A DNA stretch of 64,000 nucleotides from Dictyobacter aurantiacus (GCF_003967515.1 NZ_BIFQ01000002.1:620001-684000); one strand, 5' to 3'; counted from the stretch's first letter, positions 24,570 through 33,544 are shown. Made by a program: numbers and translations. The notes: generated from the letters alone by a model not told the origin.

Positions 24570-26072
24570 ATGGAGACCAATGTAGACCAGGTGGCTGATA
24601 CAACCTTACGCTCCGAGCGCATCGCCGGCGGCATCCTCCCCAAAGTGCTCAATTCGTTTGATATGGTGGCTATTTTTGTGGCTATTGTGCTCTTTGCCAG
24701 CAATGGTGCGGTGGTGGCCGGAGGCGCTGGCCCCTCGGCATATATCTATTGGGCGCTGGGCTTCATTACCTTTCTGATCCCCGGCGCGATCGTGACCGGG
24801 CAGCTTGGCCTGATGTTTCCCAACGAAGGCTCTATCTACATCTGGACCAACAAGGCCTTCGGACCATTCATGGGCTTCTTCGCCGGCTTCTGCGCATGGT
24901 GGCCTGGTATCCTGGTGATGATCGCGACGGGCGATGGCGTTGTATCACTGATTCAGCAGTTGAACAGTAGCTGGCTCACCGAGCCCTGGCAGCAGGGGTT
25001 GATGATTTTGCTGGTGATTATCTTCTCATTCATCCTTTCAGTGTTGCGCTTCCGCGTCACCCAGAATTTTGTGAATGTGGTCTTTGTGGCCTACGGTGGC
25101 GCCATCCTGCTGGTGGGGCTGGCAGGACTGCTCTCCATCATCGGCGGGCATGCGGCACCCGTAAACTATGCGGGGCACAACTGGCTACCCGTATCTTCAA
25201 GCTGGACCTTCTATGGCACGGTGATCCTGGCCTTGCTAGGCGTCGAAGTGCCGCTGAACATGGGCGTTGAGATCACCCACCCACGCTCAATTACGCGCTA
25301 TCTCTTATGGGGCTCGGCCGTCGTGATCGTCGGCTATCTGCTGATCACATTTGGCGTGATGACCGCCGTCACCCCGGTAAGCGCCCAGGGAAGTCCTGCG
25401 GCGATCGCCCAGGCCGTCAAGTCCGGTTTTGGGGCCGCCGGTCCCGTTCTGGGCTTCATCGTGAATATCATCTTCATTGGCTTCTTCCTGTTCAACACCG
25501 CCGTCTATAATTACTCATTTGGACGCTTGCTCTTTGTCTCGGGACTCGATCGCCGCATGCCAGCGGTCATCAGCCGGGTCAATGCCAACAGGGTCCCCTG
25601 GGTCGCGGTACTGACGCAGACCATCATCGCCGCGGTCTTTACCATCATCACCTTCGTCATCACTCCCTACGCGCTCAATACCGGCCTGAAGCCCACTGAT
25701 CTCTCGACCGTCATCTATGACATCCTGCAGGCCGCCGTCACCGTGATCTGGTGCGTCTCGATGGTCATTCTCTTTATCGACGTGATCATTATTCGCAGCA
25801 AATACCATGCCGACTTTGTGCGGGCCCGCCTGGCGCCCGATTGGGTCTTCTATGTCTGCTCGGTGCTGGGCCTGATCGCCAGCGCGGTCGGCGTCTACGT
25901 TACCTTCACCGGCCCCTGGACCAACCTGATCTCATACACACAATGGATCCTCTGGATCGGCGGCATTGGCCTCATTTCGCTGCTGATCGGCGTCGCGCTT
26001 TTCTTTGTCGGACAGCACTCCGTCAGAAGAGACGTCAGCGACGAAGAGATTATCGCCCAGGCCACCGCCTGA
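24570..26072 (+). CDS. APC family amino acid permease
   Basis: 500 aa, about 12 membrane segments. TM1 region ILPKVLNSFDMVAIFVAIVL, then GGAGPSAYIYWALGFITFLIPG and PNEGSIYIWTNKAFGPFMGF, the latter being the conserved APC stretch after TM2 (EGG/S-x-Y-x-W). It differs clearly from the permease at 3738, which has a different TM1 motif, so they are not recent duplicates. GAAAGGCAGG about 12 nt before ATG 24570. Substrate not inferable. Monocistronic, ended by a terminator shared with the convergent hydrolase gene. Confidence 0.9.
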   Translation: METNVDQVADTTLRSERIAGGILPKVLNSFDMVAIFVAIVLFASNGAVVAGGAGPSAYIYWALGFITFLIPGAIVTGQLGLMFPNEGSIYIWTNKAFGPFMGFFAGFCAWWPGILVMIATGDGVVSLIQQLNSSWLTEPWQQGLMILLVIIFSFILSVLRFRVTQNFVNVVFVAYGGAILLVGLAGLLSIIGGHAAPVNYAGHNWLPVSSSWTFYGTVILALLGVEVPLNMGVEITHPRSITRYLLWGSAVVIVGYLLITFGVMTAVTPVSAQGSPAAIAQAVKSGFGAAGPVLGFIVNIIFIGFFLFNTAVYNYSFGRLLFVSGLDRRMPAVISRVNANRVPWVAVLTQTIIAAVFTIITFVITPYALNTGLKPTDLSTVIYDILQAAVTVIWCVSMVILFIDVIIIRSKYHADFVRARLAPDWVFYVCSVLGLIASAVGVYVTFTGPWTNLISYTQWILWIGGIGLISLLIGVALFFVGQHSVRRDVSDEEIIAQATA

Positions 26073-26080
26073 GCCTGTTA

Positions 26081-26106
26081 GATGGCCTATCCTTAGATAG
26101 GCCATC
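26081..26106. terminator. Bidirectional terminator
   Basis: Perfect 11-bp stem (26081-26091 / 26096-26106), loop CTTA, then ATGTTTTCT. Its last bases overlap the minus-strand stop codon at 26105-26107. Confidence 0.7.
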
Positions 26107-27472
26107 ATGTTTTCTGACGGGCCAGCAAGCGCTTCATGAAGCGTTCGTAGGACAGGCTTAAACCCTGCGCTTGAATGGGATCGGGCTCACCAGTCATTGT
26201 CGCCATGCGCGCGCGCCAGGAGCGTAACAGATCGAGCATCTCGGCCAGTTTCTCAGGCTGCTGCTGGCTGAGATCGTGCTGCTCGGCGGGATCGTTGCAT
26301 AGATCAAAGAGCAGGGGTTGCGGTGAGCGCGGCCGACCATAGAAATCGAGCAGCGGCTGACCATGCAGGTCCTCTACGATGGGGAGAATGACTTTCCATT
26401 CGGGGGTACGCAGGGCCAGCGAGGCCTGGCGCGAAGACTCCGCGGAGACGATGTAGGGATGTGGTGAGGCAGACGTGGCGCCATTCAGCAGCGGGAGCAG
26501 GCTCTTTCCATCCAGGGCGTATGGGAGAGGAGGCAATCCTACCATTTCAGCCAGCGTTGGCACGATATCCAGGTGCGAGACCATGGGGGAGATACGTCCG
26601 GCGGCCATCCCGGGAAGATGAAGCATGAACGCGATACGGGTCACGGCATCATACAGACCGTGGTGATCGAAATAGAAGTCGCCCTCCCCAAAGCATTCTC
26701 CGTGATCAGAGAGCAGCACAAAGATAGTATTCTCCCATAAAGCCTGCGCCTTGAGGGCCTGCGTCAGACGGCCAACCTCGGCATCCACCTGGCTGATCTC
26801 CCCATCGTACTGAGCAACCACGTAGGCATAGTCATTCGGGTGGCGCAGATGCATATCACCCAGGAAGGCATTGTAATATTCCGGCCGCAGCTTACGCACC
26901 TCAGCCAGATCGATAGGGCCAGAGTTCGGCTCATAGTGCATGGTGTCATAGGGCGGCAACGGGCCGTACGGCGTATGGGGGTCCCAGTAGTGCAGAAACA
27001 GAAACAGCGGCTGATCGGCGTACTCTTGCAAGAGATTGAGCGCCCGCTCGGTCAGTTGCTGGCTCTGATCACCAAACGGCTTATAGAGAAAGCCGGAATA
27101 GTAATCGTAGCCGCGCGCGAACCAGCTGCCTCGTCCCTCGCCCTGCACGGCCAGGTTATCGCAGGCCGCCGTCACATATCCACGCTGCTTGAGCATCTGT
27201 GGCAACATCTGGATCGAAGATGAAAGGCGCCGCTGGCCCGTATGCGCCACCACACCATGGCGATACGGATGTAGTCCCGTGTAGAGGGTCGTAAAAGAGG
27301 GCATGGTCGGGATGCCGGCGGCAATTGCCTGCTCAAAGACCTGGCTCTCAGCGGCCAGGGCATCGATATGCGGCGAAGTCGGCCGCGCATAGCCATAACA
27401 GCCCAGATGGTCGGCGCGCAGACTATCGATCGCCACAACCACGATGTTAGGCAACTTCGCTGGAACGGTCAT
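26105..27472 (-). CDS. Sulfatase-fold hydrolase with Thr at nucleophile site
   Basis: 455 aa, alkaline phosphatase superfamily, sulfatase branch. Metal motif VVVAIDSLRADHLGCYGY (Asp16) at the start and LLSDHGECFGE later. Where formylglycine sulfatases have C/S-x-P-S-R, this protein has TMPSF (Thr56 in IPTMPSFTTLYTG), so no formylglycine can form; a Thr nucleophile as in nucleotide pyrophosphatases would suit phosphoester or phosphodiester substrates. No signal peptide, so cytoplasmic. Last gene of the five-gene minus-strand operon; a hairpin (27502-27526) in the 158-bp gap before it may tune its expression. AAGGAG upstream of ATG 27472. The paralogue at 28673-30115 has the same change. Confidence 0.85.
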   Translation of the reverse strand: MTVPAKLPNIVVVAIDSLRADHLGCYGYARPTSPHIDALAAESQVFEQAIAAGIPTMPSFTTLYTGLHPYRHGVVAHTGQRRLSSSIQMLPQMLKQRGYVTAACDNLAVQGEGRGSWFARGYDYYSGFLYKPFGDQSQQLTERALNLLQEYADQPLFLFLHYWDPHTPYGPLPPYDTMHYEPNSGPIDLAEVRKLRPEYYNAFLGDMHLRHPNDYAYVVAQYDGEISQVDAEVGRLTQALKAQALWENTIFVLLSDHGECFGEGDFYFDHHGLYDAVTRIAFMLHLPGMAAGRISPMVSHLDIVPTLAEMVGLPPLPYALDGKSLLPLLNGATSASPHPYIVSAESSRQASLALRTPEWKVILPIVEDLHGQPLLDFYGRPRSPQPLLFDLCNDPAEQHDLSQQQPEKLAEMLDLLRSWRARMATMTGEPDPIQAQGLSLSYERFMKRLLARQKT

Positions 27473-27501
27473 GTTGCATTATCTCCTTAAAAGCGGGAGG
27501 T

Positions 27502-27526
27502 GCAGGAGGGCGGCTCGCCCTCCTGC
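27502..27526 (-). promoter_or_regulatory. Intercistronic hairpin in sugar operon
   Basis: Perfect 11-bp GC-rich stem (27502-27512 / 27516-27526), 3-nt loop, about 30 nt before the last gene of the operon. It could act as an RNA stabiliser or partial terminator. The surrounding gap carries several short G/C runs but no gene. Confidence 0.45.
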
Positions 27527-27630
27527 CGGGGTCGGAGTGCGAGCATGCCGGGGGCATGATCAAGTCCCCTCCAAAACCCTCTTTTCTTAATCTCCCACCG
27601 TAGGCGGGAAAGCACCCGCGAGGGACGTGT

Positions 27631-28695
27631 TTACGACGGCGATAACAGGATGCGTCTTCCTTCGCGGGCGGATTGATAAGCACCAAGGACCATTTCGATG
27701 CATACGCGTCCATCTTCGGCGGTAGCCATGGGAGCGCCCTGGCCGCGCAGATAGTCGATCAGGGGACGTGGGACGGCCCGGATACGATTGCCATGCGGCA
27801 CATCGGCCGGGAAGTCGAAGCGCTCCCAATCGGCGGCGCCAGCGCGGTAGATCTTGAGAGCCGTGGCCCCGGGCGGTCGTGGCAGGGAAGAAGAGACCAG
27901 GTCGCCATAGTCCTGGATCAACGATCCCTTGTCACCGTAAATCTCGGTGGTGGAGGTCGCCGCCAGCATGGTCGAGCTATTGAGCAGAATGCCCATCTCG
28001 CGTTTGCCAAAGCGATAGACCGCGACCCCGTTATCGTCCGGCGCCGTGCTGGTCAGCACGTTGTCGATCTCGGCGATGACGCTGGTGGGACGCCCCAGCA
28101 TCCAGTAAAACCAGTCCGCGGCATGCGAGGCATCATCCATGAACATGCCCATGTTCTGCACAGGATCGATATGCCAGTTCCCGGGCCGCGCGAAGTCGGG
28201 ATTGAGCAGCAGGCCGATGGCATGACGGCGGCGCACGATGGCGATATTGCCGAGGGCGCCTTCGTCCAGCAGTGCCTTGATCTTCTGGTTAACCGGGTCC
28301 GCGCGCATCTGATAGCACAGGCTGAACTTGATGCCATAGTGCCGCACCGCCTCAATGATCACGTCGCAATCATCGAGCGTCAGCGCCATCGGCTTCTGCA
28401 GCAAAACGTGCTTTCCGGCCTGCGCGGCGACCTGAACATGGGCCGCGTGCTGATTGGTCGGACTGGTCACAAAGACGGCATCGATATCCAAGCGCTGCAA
28501 GAGATGGTCCAGGTCGGCCTCAAAATCCAGACCATATTTCTGGCACTGAGTCCGACCCCGCTCCTGATCGGCATCCCAACCAGCCACCGCTTCGGCGTCA
28601 TCAAAATCGCGTATCGTATCCAGGTAGGCATTGACGTGCGCATGGGCGAAACTGATAACGCCCAGGCGAATCTTATTCGTCCTTGACGTAGCCAT
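27631..28695 (-). CDS. Gfo/Idh/MocA family dehydrogenase, atypical N-terminus
   Basis: 354 aa, NAD(P)-dependent sugar or polyol dehydrogenase family. ATG at 28695 is used because AAAGGAG lies 9 nt upstream; it overlaps the end of the preceding sulfatase-like gene by 23 bp, so the two are translationally linked. The usual dinucleotide motif G-x-G-x-x-G is replaced by GVISFAHAHVNAY, and the common EKP is QKP (HVLLQKPMAL). AHAH-type members form a distinct group inside the family. The later catalytic-region His/Asp (DASHAADWFYW) is present. Probably acts on the same substrate family as its operon partners; could be a non-redox homologue. Confidence 0.85.
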   Translation of the reverse strand: MATSRTNKIRLGVISFAHAHVNAYLDTIRDFDDAEAVAGWDADQERGRTQCQKYGLDFEADLDHLLQRLDIDAVFVTSPTNQHAAHVQVAAQAGKHVLLQKPMALTLDDCDVIIEAVRHYGIKFSLCYQMRADPVNQKIKALLDEGALGNIAIVRRRHAIGLLLNPDFARPGNWHIDPVQNMGMFMDDASHAADWFYWMLGRPTSVIAEIDNVLTSTAPDDNGVAVYRFGKREMGILLNSSTMLAATSTTEIYGDKGSLIQDYGDLVSSSLPRPPGATALKIYRAGAADWERFDFPADVPHGNRIRAVPRPLIDYLRGQGAPMATAEDGRVCIEMVLGAYQSAREGRRILLSPS

Positions 28696-30115
28696 GCAGG
28701 CGCACTCCTTTGTCTTGATCGTGCAACTCATTGGGAACGGTCAGCGCTTCGGGTGAAGGGATAGTGGCCGCCTCACCGTGGGTGCGTTGAGACAGCGGCG
28801 TGGCTCCGGGGCCAATTACCTCGTCGGGCCTGGGCATACCGATTCTGACACCACAATGCCCCTGCACGCGCAACGGATCGACCGAGCGACCGGTCTCCTG
28901 CAGGCGCCGGGCCACCCACGCGTCCAATCGTCGCTTGAGCTCACGGGCGATCTCCGGCTGCTCATCGATCAGGTTGTGCTGCTCCTGTGGATCGCTCTGC
29001 AGATCGAACAGTTCCTGCATCGGCCGCCCATGAGGATCTTGCTCGATGGAGTCGATCAACTTCCAGCGCGTATTGCGGATCGCGCGCTTGACCTCCCAGG
29101 TGGCCTCGGACAGATAGAGCTCGTCGTAGTTGCCGTCGCGCAATCCAAAGATGGGAGGCAGCAGGCTTACTCCCTCCATGGCATCGCGATCGGGCAATCC
29201 GACCAGGTCCAGCAGCGTCGGGGCCAGGTCCACATTCTGCACAAAGCCGGACACGCGCTGGCCCGCCGGAAGCTTGCCCGGCCAGTAGAAGATCAGCGGC
29301 ACATGCACGTTCCCCTCGTAGAGGCCATGGTGGTCAAAGTATCCCTGCTGCTCATCCAGAATCTCGCCATGGTCGGCGGTCACGATAACCAGCGTATCCT
29401 CCTGTACGGGCTCCAGGGCGGCAAAGATACGGCGCAGATGCTCGTCCATGTAGGCGGTCTCACCATCATAGAGATTGATCACGTACTCGGAATCGGTCAC
29501 GCCGGGCATCCACTCATGGAAATACCAGCGAAACGGTTCCCAGCTCCAGGCCTCATCCATGCTATGGTTATCCAGGGCGTAGGGATCGCGCCCCTCAGGA
29601 TAAAACTTGTGCGTATATTCCGGCGGCGGCAGATAGGGCGTATGGGGGTCCCAGTAGTGCACGAACAGGAAGAAGGGCTGCTCCTGCCCGCATAGACGCT
29701 CAATCACCGGCAAAGCCTTCTCGGTAACCGTCTCGGCCTTGCGCAGCACGGTCGGCACCGAGCGATCCCAGGCATAAGTGACGTATTCATCAAAGCCGCG
29801 CGGGAAGTGCCGTCCCATGCTATCAACGGCCGCCGTCACGTAGCCATGCTCCTTGAGGATCTCGGGTAGCAGACGCACGCCATCGGCGATCGGCACGCCC
29901 CCACCGATGTTAACGATATCATGAGTGATGGCCTCCTTGCCCGTCAGCATCGTCGTAAAGCTGGGATGGGTCGGGATGTTGGGCGCGTAGCAGCGCTCGA
30001 ACAGCACGCCCCGCTCGGCGATGCCATCGAGAAAGGGGCTGGTCGGCTTAGGATAGCCGTAACAGCCCAGATGGTCGGCGCGCTGGGTATCCAGAGCGAT
30101 CAAGACGATGTTCAT
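28673..30115 (-). CDS. Sulfatase-fold hydrolase with Thr at nucleophile site
   Basis: 480 aa. Starts MNIVLIALDTQRADHLGCYGY (metal Asp9); the nucleophile region is NIPTHPSFTTMLTG, with Thr49 where sulfatases carry Cys or Ser, and Phe instead of the Arg of C-x-P-S-R. Second metal motif VTADHGEILDEQ. No export signal. The ATG overlaps the stop of the upstream dehydrogenase gene by 4 nt (ATGA), showing tight coupling. Clear paralogue of the 26105-27472 product: both share YFDHHGLYxG/A and FLFxHYWDPHTPY. Likely a cytoplasmic phosphodiesterase or phosphatase, or a formylglycine-independent esterase; sulfatase activity is not supported. Confidence 0.85.
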   Translation of the reverse strand: MNIVLIALDTQRADHLGCYGYPKPTSPFLDGIAERGVLFERCYAPNIPTHPSFTTMLTGKEAITHDIVNIGGGVPIADGVRLLPEILKEHGYVTAAVDSMGRHFPRGFDEYVTYAWDRSVPTVLRKAETVTEKALPVIERLCGQEQPFFLFVHYWDPHTPYLPPPEYTHKFYPEGRDPYALDNHSMDEAWSWEPFRWYFHEWMPGVTDSEYVINLYDGETAYMDEHLRRIFAALEPVQEDTLVIVTADHGEILDEQQGYFDHHGLYEGNVHVPLIFYWPGKLPAGQRVSGFVQNVDLAPTLLDLVGLPDRDAMEGVSLLPPIFGLRDGNYDELYLSEATWEVKRAIRNTRWKLIDSIEQDPHGRPMQELFDLQSDPQEQHNLIDEQPEIARELKRRLDAWVARRLQETGRSVDPLRVQGHCGVRIGMPRPDEVIGPGATPLSQRTHGEAATIPSPEALTVPNELHDQDKGVRLHGYVKDE

Positions 30116-31110
30116 CCGTTGGGCACCTCCTCGATGGTGCCATTCTCCCAGGAACGGATGGCGGCCTCAATCACCTCCTGAGCGGCCAGTCCATCATCGC
30201 CGGAGGCATCGAGCGGACCACCCTGCAACACCTGCTGCACAAACGCATTGATACGGTTGCGGAAGGTATCATCAAAATTGCCCATACCCCCACCCATGAT
30301 CGGATTCTCCAGCACGATCTTCTCGCGGCTCTGGCGCGGGAAAAATTCCATGCGCTGAAAGACGTTCTCGATCACGGCGCGTCCCTTGCTGCCGCCGACC
30401 TCGCAACGCTCGATGGGATGAAACGAACTGGCATCGTAGCTACCAGTCAGATGGCCGATCGCCCCACTGGCGAACTGCATATTCACCGAGGCGTTCGACC
30501 AGATCGTACGACCTGGACCCTTGTGCATAAAGGCCTGCACGCGTTTGATCGGTCCCCCAAAGGTACGCATCACATCGATGGAGTGGGGATGCAGCGCACG
30601 CATATGGAACCAGGGAGACGACTCATTGGGATTATTGATCCAGAGCGCCATATTGATAAATAATACTTCACCCAGCTCACCATCACTCAACAACTGCTTG
30701 ACGCGATCGGCGGCGGGGGTAAAGCGATGATTGAGATCCACCCCCAGCAGCACGCCACGCTCTTTGGCGAAGCTCACCATCTCGCGCGCCTGCTCGATAT
30801 TGTTCGAGATCGGCTTCTCTACCAGCACATGCTTGCCCGCGCGCAGACACTGCATCGTCGGCTCATAGTGGTGGCCACCATTCTCGGGGCCCGCCGTAGC
30901 AACACTGACGGCATCGATCTCTTCAGAGCTCAACATCTCATCAATCGAGTGATACGCCTTCACACCATACTGCTGAGCCACCGGGTCTACGCGATCAGCT
31001 AAAAGATCACAAAACGCTACTATTTCTGCATCTGGATTTTTACTATACCAGTTGGCATGATTTTTCCCGATATGTCCAAGCCCGATAACAGCTACTTTTA
31101 ATTTGCTCAT
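30112..31110 (-). CDS. Gfo/Idh/MocA family dehydrogenase
   Basis: 332 aa. Canonical Rossmann start KVAVIGLGHIGKNHANWY (G-x-G-x-x-G) and EKP motif in HVLVEKPISNN; catalytic-domain HPHSIDVMRTFGG. ATG 31110 is preferred, with AAAGGGGC just upstream; a TTG six codons earlier is possible. Second gene of the operon, after the sugar isomerase-like gene and overlapping the next gene by 4 nt. Family members oxidise inositols, glucose-type sugars, or their 3-keto derivatives; with the other genes this suggests a keto-sugar or inositol route. Confidence 0.9.
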   Translation of the reverse strand: MSKLKVAVIGLGHIGKNHANWYSKNPDAEIVAFCDLLADRVDPVAQQYGVKAYHSIDEMLSSEEIDAVSVATAGPENGGHHYEPTMQCLRAGKHVLVEKPISNNIEQAREMVSFAKERGVLLGVDLNHRFTPAADRVKQLLSDGELGEVLFINMALWINNPNESSPWFHMRALHPHSIDVMRTFGGPIKRVQAFMHKGPGRTIWSNASVNMQFASGAIGHLTGSYDASSFHPIERCEVGGSKGRAVIENVFQRMEFFPRQSREKIVLENPIMGGGMGNFDDTFRNRINAFVQQVLQGGPLDASGDDGLAAQEVIEAAIRSWENGTIEEVPNG

Positions 31111-31168
31111 GCTGCCCCTTTCTTGCAACCTTGCATTGAGGAACGAAAATTTTCAGCATTATCAATAA

Positions 31169-31972
31169 TCAGGCATCCAATGTGCGCATAATACGTGACA
31201 GATAGCCATGGCTCTCGGCGGCAACGGCACTGGCCTGCCAATCTTCCAGGTTGGCACCACCGATGACTTCGAGATTGATGGGACCACTGTAGTTCGCCTG
31301 CTGCAGCGCCTGCAGGACGCCGGGCAGATCGATGCTGCCACGACCGGCGATCTGGGTCTGCGGGGGTCCTATGGGGATTACCAGCTCCAGGGTGTCACGG
31401 ATATGTACCGAGGCCAGGCGGGGACCCAGCAATCGGGCCGATTCGACGACGTCATCGCCCAATCGGTAGAGATGGCTGGCATCAAAATTGATACCCCAAC
31501 CATCGATTGGCATAGCTTCCAGGGCCTGGAGCGCCCTGGCGGTATTATCGATGGCCTGATTAACATGCGCCTTGACACCGACGCGCACACCCAGATCGGC
31601 CGCGATCGGGGCCAGCTGTCGAATGGCCGCGTAGGCCGCCTGCTCGGATGCAGCATCCCCGGTCTTGCCGCCGCTACCGGTGTTGACAACTTCCACTCCC
31701 AGCGCCGACGCGAAGCGCAGGACCGAGATAAAACGCGGCAGGTTATCGGCATTGGTCAGGTTGGTGGCCGCCTCGATGGCGACGGCCCGCAGGCCCACCT
31801 CATCCAATAATGCCTGCACTTGCGCTGGATCATCGCGTTCAGGTGACACGTGCTCACACATGCCTGGAATCGCGGCCAGCTCGACTTCCTTAAAACCACA
31901 CCACTCAACCCGCCTCAGAGCCTCGGGCAGGTCGAGCTTAGAGAACAGTACCGTGTTACAACCAAGCCTCAT
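31169..31972 (-). CDS. Sugar phosphate isomerase/epimerase-like TIM barrel
   Basis: 267 aa, AP endonuclease family 2 fold. Begins MRLGCNTVLFSKLDLPEAL; acidic and His residues expected to bind a divalent metal occur in VGVKAHVNQ, NFDASHLY, SVHIRDT and NLEVIGG, in the order seen in IolE/IolI and xylose isomerase-like proteins. First gene of the minus-strand operon (31972 to 26105), so the promoter should lie at 31973-32173; no operator is recognised there. A role in isomerising or dehydrating a keto-inositol or keto-sugar fits the neighbours. Confidence 0.85.
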   Translation of the reverse strand: MRLGCNTVLFSKLDLPEALRRVEWCGFKEVELAAIPGMCEHVSPERDDPAQVQALLDEVGLRAVAIEAATNLTNADNLPRFISVLRFASALGVEVVNTGSGGKTGDAASEQAAYAAIRQLAPIAADLGVRVGVKAHVNQAIDNTARALQALEAMPIDGWGINFDASHLYRLGDDVVESARLLGPRLASVHIRDTLELVIPIGPPQTQIAGRGSIDLPGVLQALQQANYSGPINLEVIGGANLEDWQASAVAAESHGYLSRIMRTLDA

Positions 31973-32173
31973 TGCAGTTGTCCTTCCCTATTTGCCACTG
32001 ATGAACTGGAAATAGTTAGCGGTCTGTCTACCTACAAATTAATCATACTCATTTTGACACTATGGGCGCTAAATAGTTGAAGCCATTGTCATGTTTTGCT
32101 ACATTTCATCTGGTTTCAAACTCTTTTGATAGTCTTAACATGAAAGCATTTGCTCTGTCAAGGTTATATTGTC

Positions 32174-32250
32174 TATATCCAATAAAATACATAGGTGCAG
32201 AACTGTGCGCGATGCGCACAGTTCTGCACCTATGTATTTTATTGGATATA
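32174..32250. terminator. Perfect 37-bp hairpin after LLM gene
   Basis: Arms 32174-32210 and 32214-32250 are exact complements, loop GAT. Contains the GGTGC shoulder of the dispersed hairpin family. It lies 4 nt after the minus-strand stop of the LLM oxidoreductase and is likely its terminator; in the same orientation it also separates it from the sugar operon promoter. Confidence 0.7.
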
Positions 32251-32254
32251 ATTA

Positions 32255-33190
32255 TTATTTGACGAATTCCTGGGCGAAGCGGTGGATGGGGGTGAGGTCG
32301 GTGGCGCAGGTGGGGAAGTCCAGGATCAGTTCGTGGATGCCGAGGCCTTCAAGCTCGGCGACACGCTGGCGGATCGTTTCCGGACTACCGACCAGTGAGG
32401 TGTCCCTCAGTTGTTTCCGGACGTGGTCAGGGAGGGATGCTATGGCCTCGGCGTCGCTATCGGCGATAGCGCAGACGGCACCGGTAGTGTTGTGGATCGT
32501 CGAGAAGTCGCGGCCCAGATTCTCACAGTGCTGCTTGAGTACGCCGATTTTGTGCTTGATGGTTTGCTGATCACCCAGGATGTTGCTGGCGTCACCGTAC
32601 TGGGCGACCAGTTTGAGGGTGACCTTTTCACCACCACCACCGATGAGGATGGGAATGTGCGGCTTCTGCACACCTTTGGGCTGATTGATGGCGCCCCGAA
32701 CCTGGTAATATTTGCCTTCAAAATGAGCCTCGTCCTGCTCCCACATGGCATGGATCACCTGCAAGGCTTCACGCAGCATGCGCAGGCGCTCGGGTGCGTC
32801 GGGATACGGATAGCCATAGGCCCGGTACTCGTGCTCGTACCAGCCCGCGCCGATACCAAAGTTTAGACGACCGTGCGACAGAACATCGAAGGTGCTGGCC
32901 ATCTTGGCGAGCAGAGCAGGATTGCGGTAGCCGTTACAGGTTACGATCTGGCCAATGCGCACGTGCTTCGTGTCGCGCGCGATACCCGCCAGCGACATCC
33001 AGGTTTCAAAGGTTACTTCCTGTGATGGTTGGGGGACGGTGTGAAAGTGATCGACCATCCAGATGGACTCATAGCCATCGTCATCGGCGGCTTTAGCCAC
33101 GTTGGTCATCGCCTCGTAGGCCTCCACCGGATCTTTGATGGCAGCCAGATTCATCTTCCAGCCATTGGGAATTTCAACGCTAAACTTCAT
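32255..33190 (-). CDS. LLM class F420-dependent oxidoreductase
   Basis: 311 aa, luciferase-like TIM barrel. Starts MKFSVEIPNG; conserved DGYESIWMVDHF, RIGQIVTCNGYRNPALLAKMASTFDVLS, GRLNFGIGAGW and PILIGGGGEKV are typical of the F420 (TIGR03560-like) subgroup rather than FMN luciferases. Substrate unknown. ATG 33190 follows AAGAAAGAAGG on the minus strand. Monocistronic between a terminator hairpin and a repeat element. A second, distant LLM protein is at 47214. Confidence 0.88.
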   Translation of the reverse strand: MKFSVEIPNGWKMNLAAIKDPVEAYEAMTNVAKAADDDGYESIWMVDHFHTVPQPSQEVTFETWMSLAGIARDTKHVRIGQIVTCNGYRNPALLAKMASTFDVLSHGRLNFGIGAGWYEHEYRAYGYPYPDAPERLRMLREALQVIHAMWEQDEAHFEGKYYQVRGAINQPKGVQKPHIPILIGGGGEKVTLKLVAQYGDASNILGDQQTIKHKIGVLKQHCENLGRDFSTIHNTTGAVCAIADSDAEAIASLPDHVRKQLRDTSLVGSPETIRQRVAELEGLGIHELILDFPTCATDLTPIHRFAQEFVK

Positions 33191-33249
33191 ATTAACCTTC
33201 TTTCTTTACGATATTTTAGTTCTACTAATGGGTATACGCATGAGGAAGA

Positions 33250-33530
33250 AAGAGGGGTACATGGGCGCCCCCGCTCGGGCGTCCGCGTGCGCGGCCGCAC
33301 TGGTTTTTGTTGATGCAGCGGGGCGCGGATGCGCCCCGCTGCATCAACACATAGATGTTTGTTTGGGCTTACCGATGCGCCCCGCTGCATCAACGCATAG
33401 ATGTTTGTTTGGGCTTACCGATGCACCCCGCACGGGCGTCCGCTGGCGCGGCCGCACTCGTTTTTGTGTTGATGCATCAGGGACGAGTACACTCGTCCCT
33501 GATGCACTGACACAAAAACTCTTGAGCACC
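33250..33530. mobile_element. Two element heads with 46-bp duplicated hairpin tail
   Basis: First head (about 33265-33300) leads to a perfect 18-bp hairpin (33309-33326 / 33331-33348, loop GGAT). The right arm and following tail are repeated: GATGCGCCCC begins at 33328, 33374 and, as GATGCACCCC, 33420 (period 46). A second head (about 33428-33456) then leads to a second hairpin (33473-33488 / 33491-33506, extended with two mismatches to 33466-33513). Fills the whole gap between the LLM gene and cbpM. Confidence 0.8.
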
Positions 33531-33544
33531 CGATCAGGGCACGC

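Noticed and set aside
27673..29695. Long plus-strand frames of 337 and 305 codons opposite the sugar operon
   Set aside because: Antisense shadows of GC-rich genes with clear catalytic motifs on the other strand.
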